This document shows, piece by piece, positions 63,863 through 64,000 of a stretch of DNA of 64,000 bases. The DNA is from Gemmatimonadota bacterium (lineage in GTDB: Bacteria > Gemmatimonadota > Gemmatimonadetes > Longimicrobiales > Gaopeijiaceae). Location: NCBI GenBank assembly GCA_027623325.1, contig JAQBXY010000005.1, forward strand, positions 1 through 64,000. Reading direction: 5' to 3'. The notes under the pieces are model-generated. The model saw only the letters and a program-made list of their open reading frames with translations. It made no database searches and was not told the origin of the DNA. The translations under genes were made by a program, and so were the position numbers. Within the stretch, counting starts at the first letter, position 1. The number at the start of each line of letters is the position of its first letter.

Positions 63863-64000
63863 ATGCGTGTTTACTACCAGACCTTCGGTTGTAAGGCGAA
63901 TCAGTACGACACCGAGCGAATGCGCCAGGAGAGCGAGGCCCGTGGGGCCCAGACGACGGAAGTTCGGTCCGAGGCTGACCTCGTCGTCGTGAACACCTGC
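63863..64000 (+). CDS. mtaB: MtaB-type tRNA methylthiotransferase, 5' part
   Basis: 46 codons: MRVYYQTFGCKANQYDTERM and DLVVVNTC, the UPF0004 domain of MiaB-family radical-SAM enzymes. FGCKANQ fits the MtaB branch (ms2t6A37) rather than MiaB. ATG 63863 follows GGAGGTGGAG. Truncated by the window edge. Confidence 0.85.
   Translation, partial: MRVYYQTFGCKANQYDTERMRQESEARGAQTTEVRSEADLVVVNTC

Noticed and set aside
1-64000. CRISPR arrays, IS elements, att sites, tRNA or rRNA genes
   Set aside because: No repeat-spacer pattern, transposase, cloverleaf or rRNA sequence recognised by eye; a tRNA scan was not possible.

Overview
This is a high-GC, densely packed chromosomal window that encodes a diderm bacterium with meso-DAP peptidoglycan: MurE carries a DNPR motif, and there are many lipobox signal peptides, a C-terminal-barrel-type outer-membrane protein and an Lnb-type lipoprotein acyltransferase. 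The mix (S9B and M28 peptidases with signal peptides, DUF4097 pairs, DUF2911, an HD-GYP regulator, TPR envelope proteins, an archaeal-type AsnRS) resembles Gemmatimonadota; that placement is inference from gene content, not a database result. Many neighbouring genes overlap by 1-8 nt (ATGA, GTGA, TGATG), and GTG starts are common.

Layout. 1-387: C-terminal piece of an M28 peptidase, open at the left edge. 384-6101 (minus): a tight unit of an Lnb-like membrane protein, a NuoE-NuoF fusion (formate dehydrogenase beta) and a formate dehydrogenase alpha subunit that reads through an in-frame UGA as selenocysteine. A SECIS hairpin lies directly downstream. The accessory genes fdhD and mobA lie on the other strand at 18087-19522. 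6196-12622: two response regulators (one with an HD-GYP domain), a frameshifted DUF2207 protein and an S9B peptidase. 12676-17531: a peptide-scavenging operon (M19 dipeptidase, membrane-anchored protein, 32-residue small protein, Na+/solute symporter, M28 peptidase). 17568-23492: YIP1 protein, fdhD, mobA, NagX-like acyltransferase, a c-type cytochrome lipoprotein, an internally deleted FAD oxidoreductase and a hybrid sensor kinase. 23513-26284 (minus): glpD, a glycerophosphodiesterase and a small membrane protein.

26446-29651: an ECF sigma factor interrupted by an amber codon, its zinc anti-sigma factor and two DUF4097 surface proteins, one with nine DTGSG repeats. 29716-31117 (minus): DUF2911 protein and a CsgG-like lipoprotein. 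31218-33696: hotdog thioesterase and a large secreted TPR protein. 34057-50028: a complete-looking dcw cluster (mraZ rsmH ftsL ftsI murE murF mraY murD ftsW murG murC ftsQ ftsA ftsZ) lacking murB and ddl, driven by a clear sigma-70 promoter followed by four MraZ boxes at exact 10-nt spacing. 50126-64000: M23 peptidase, a VWA-like membrane protein, ftsY, recG, asnS, a 2-hydroxyacid dehydrogenase, mazG, alr, cdd, a lipoprotein/outer-membrane-barrel pair and the start of an mtaB-type methylthiotransferase.

How it fits together: the formate dehydrogenase genes, fdhD (sulfuration) and mobA (bis-MGD) form one functional module in two places. The peptide module imports and hydrolyses small peptides. 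The dcw block plus M23, alr and ftsY covers wall synthesis, division and membrane targeting. Four genes look broken or recoded (fdhA by selenocysteine; DUF2207, the sigma factor and the FAD oxidoreductase by lesions), and a standard gene caller would mis-annotate each. No CRISPR array, IS element, prophage, rRNA or tRNA gene was recognised.
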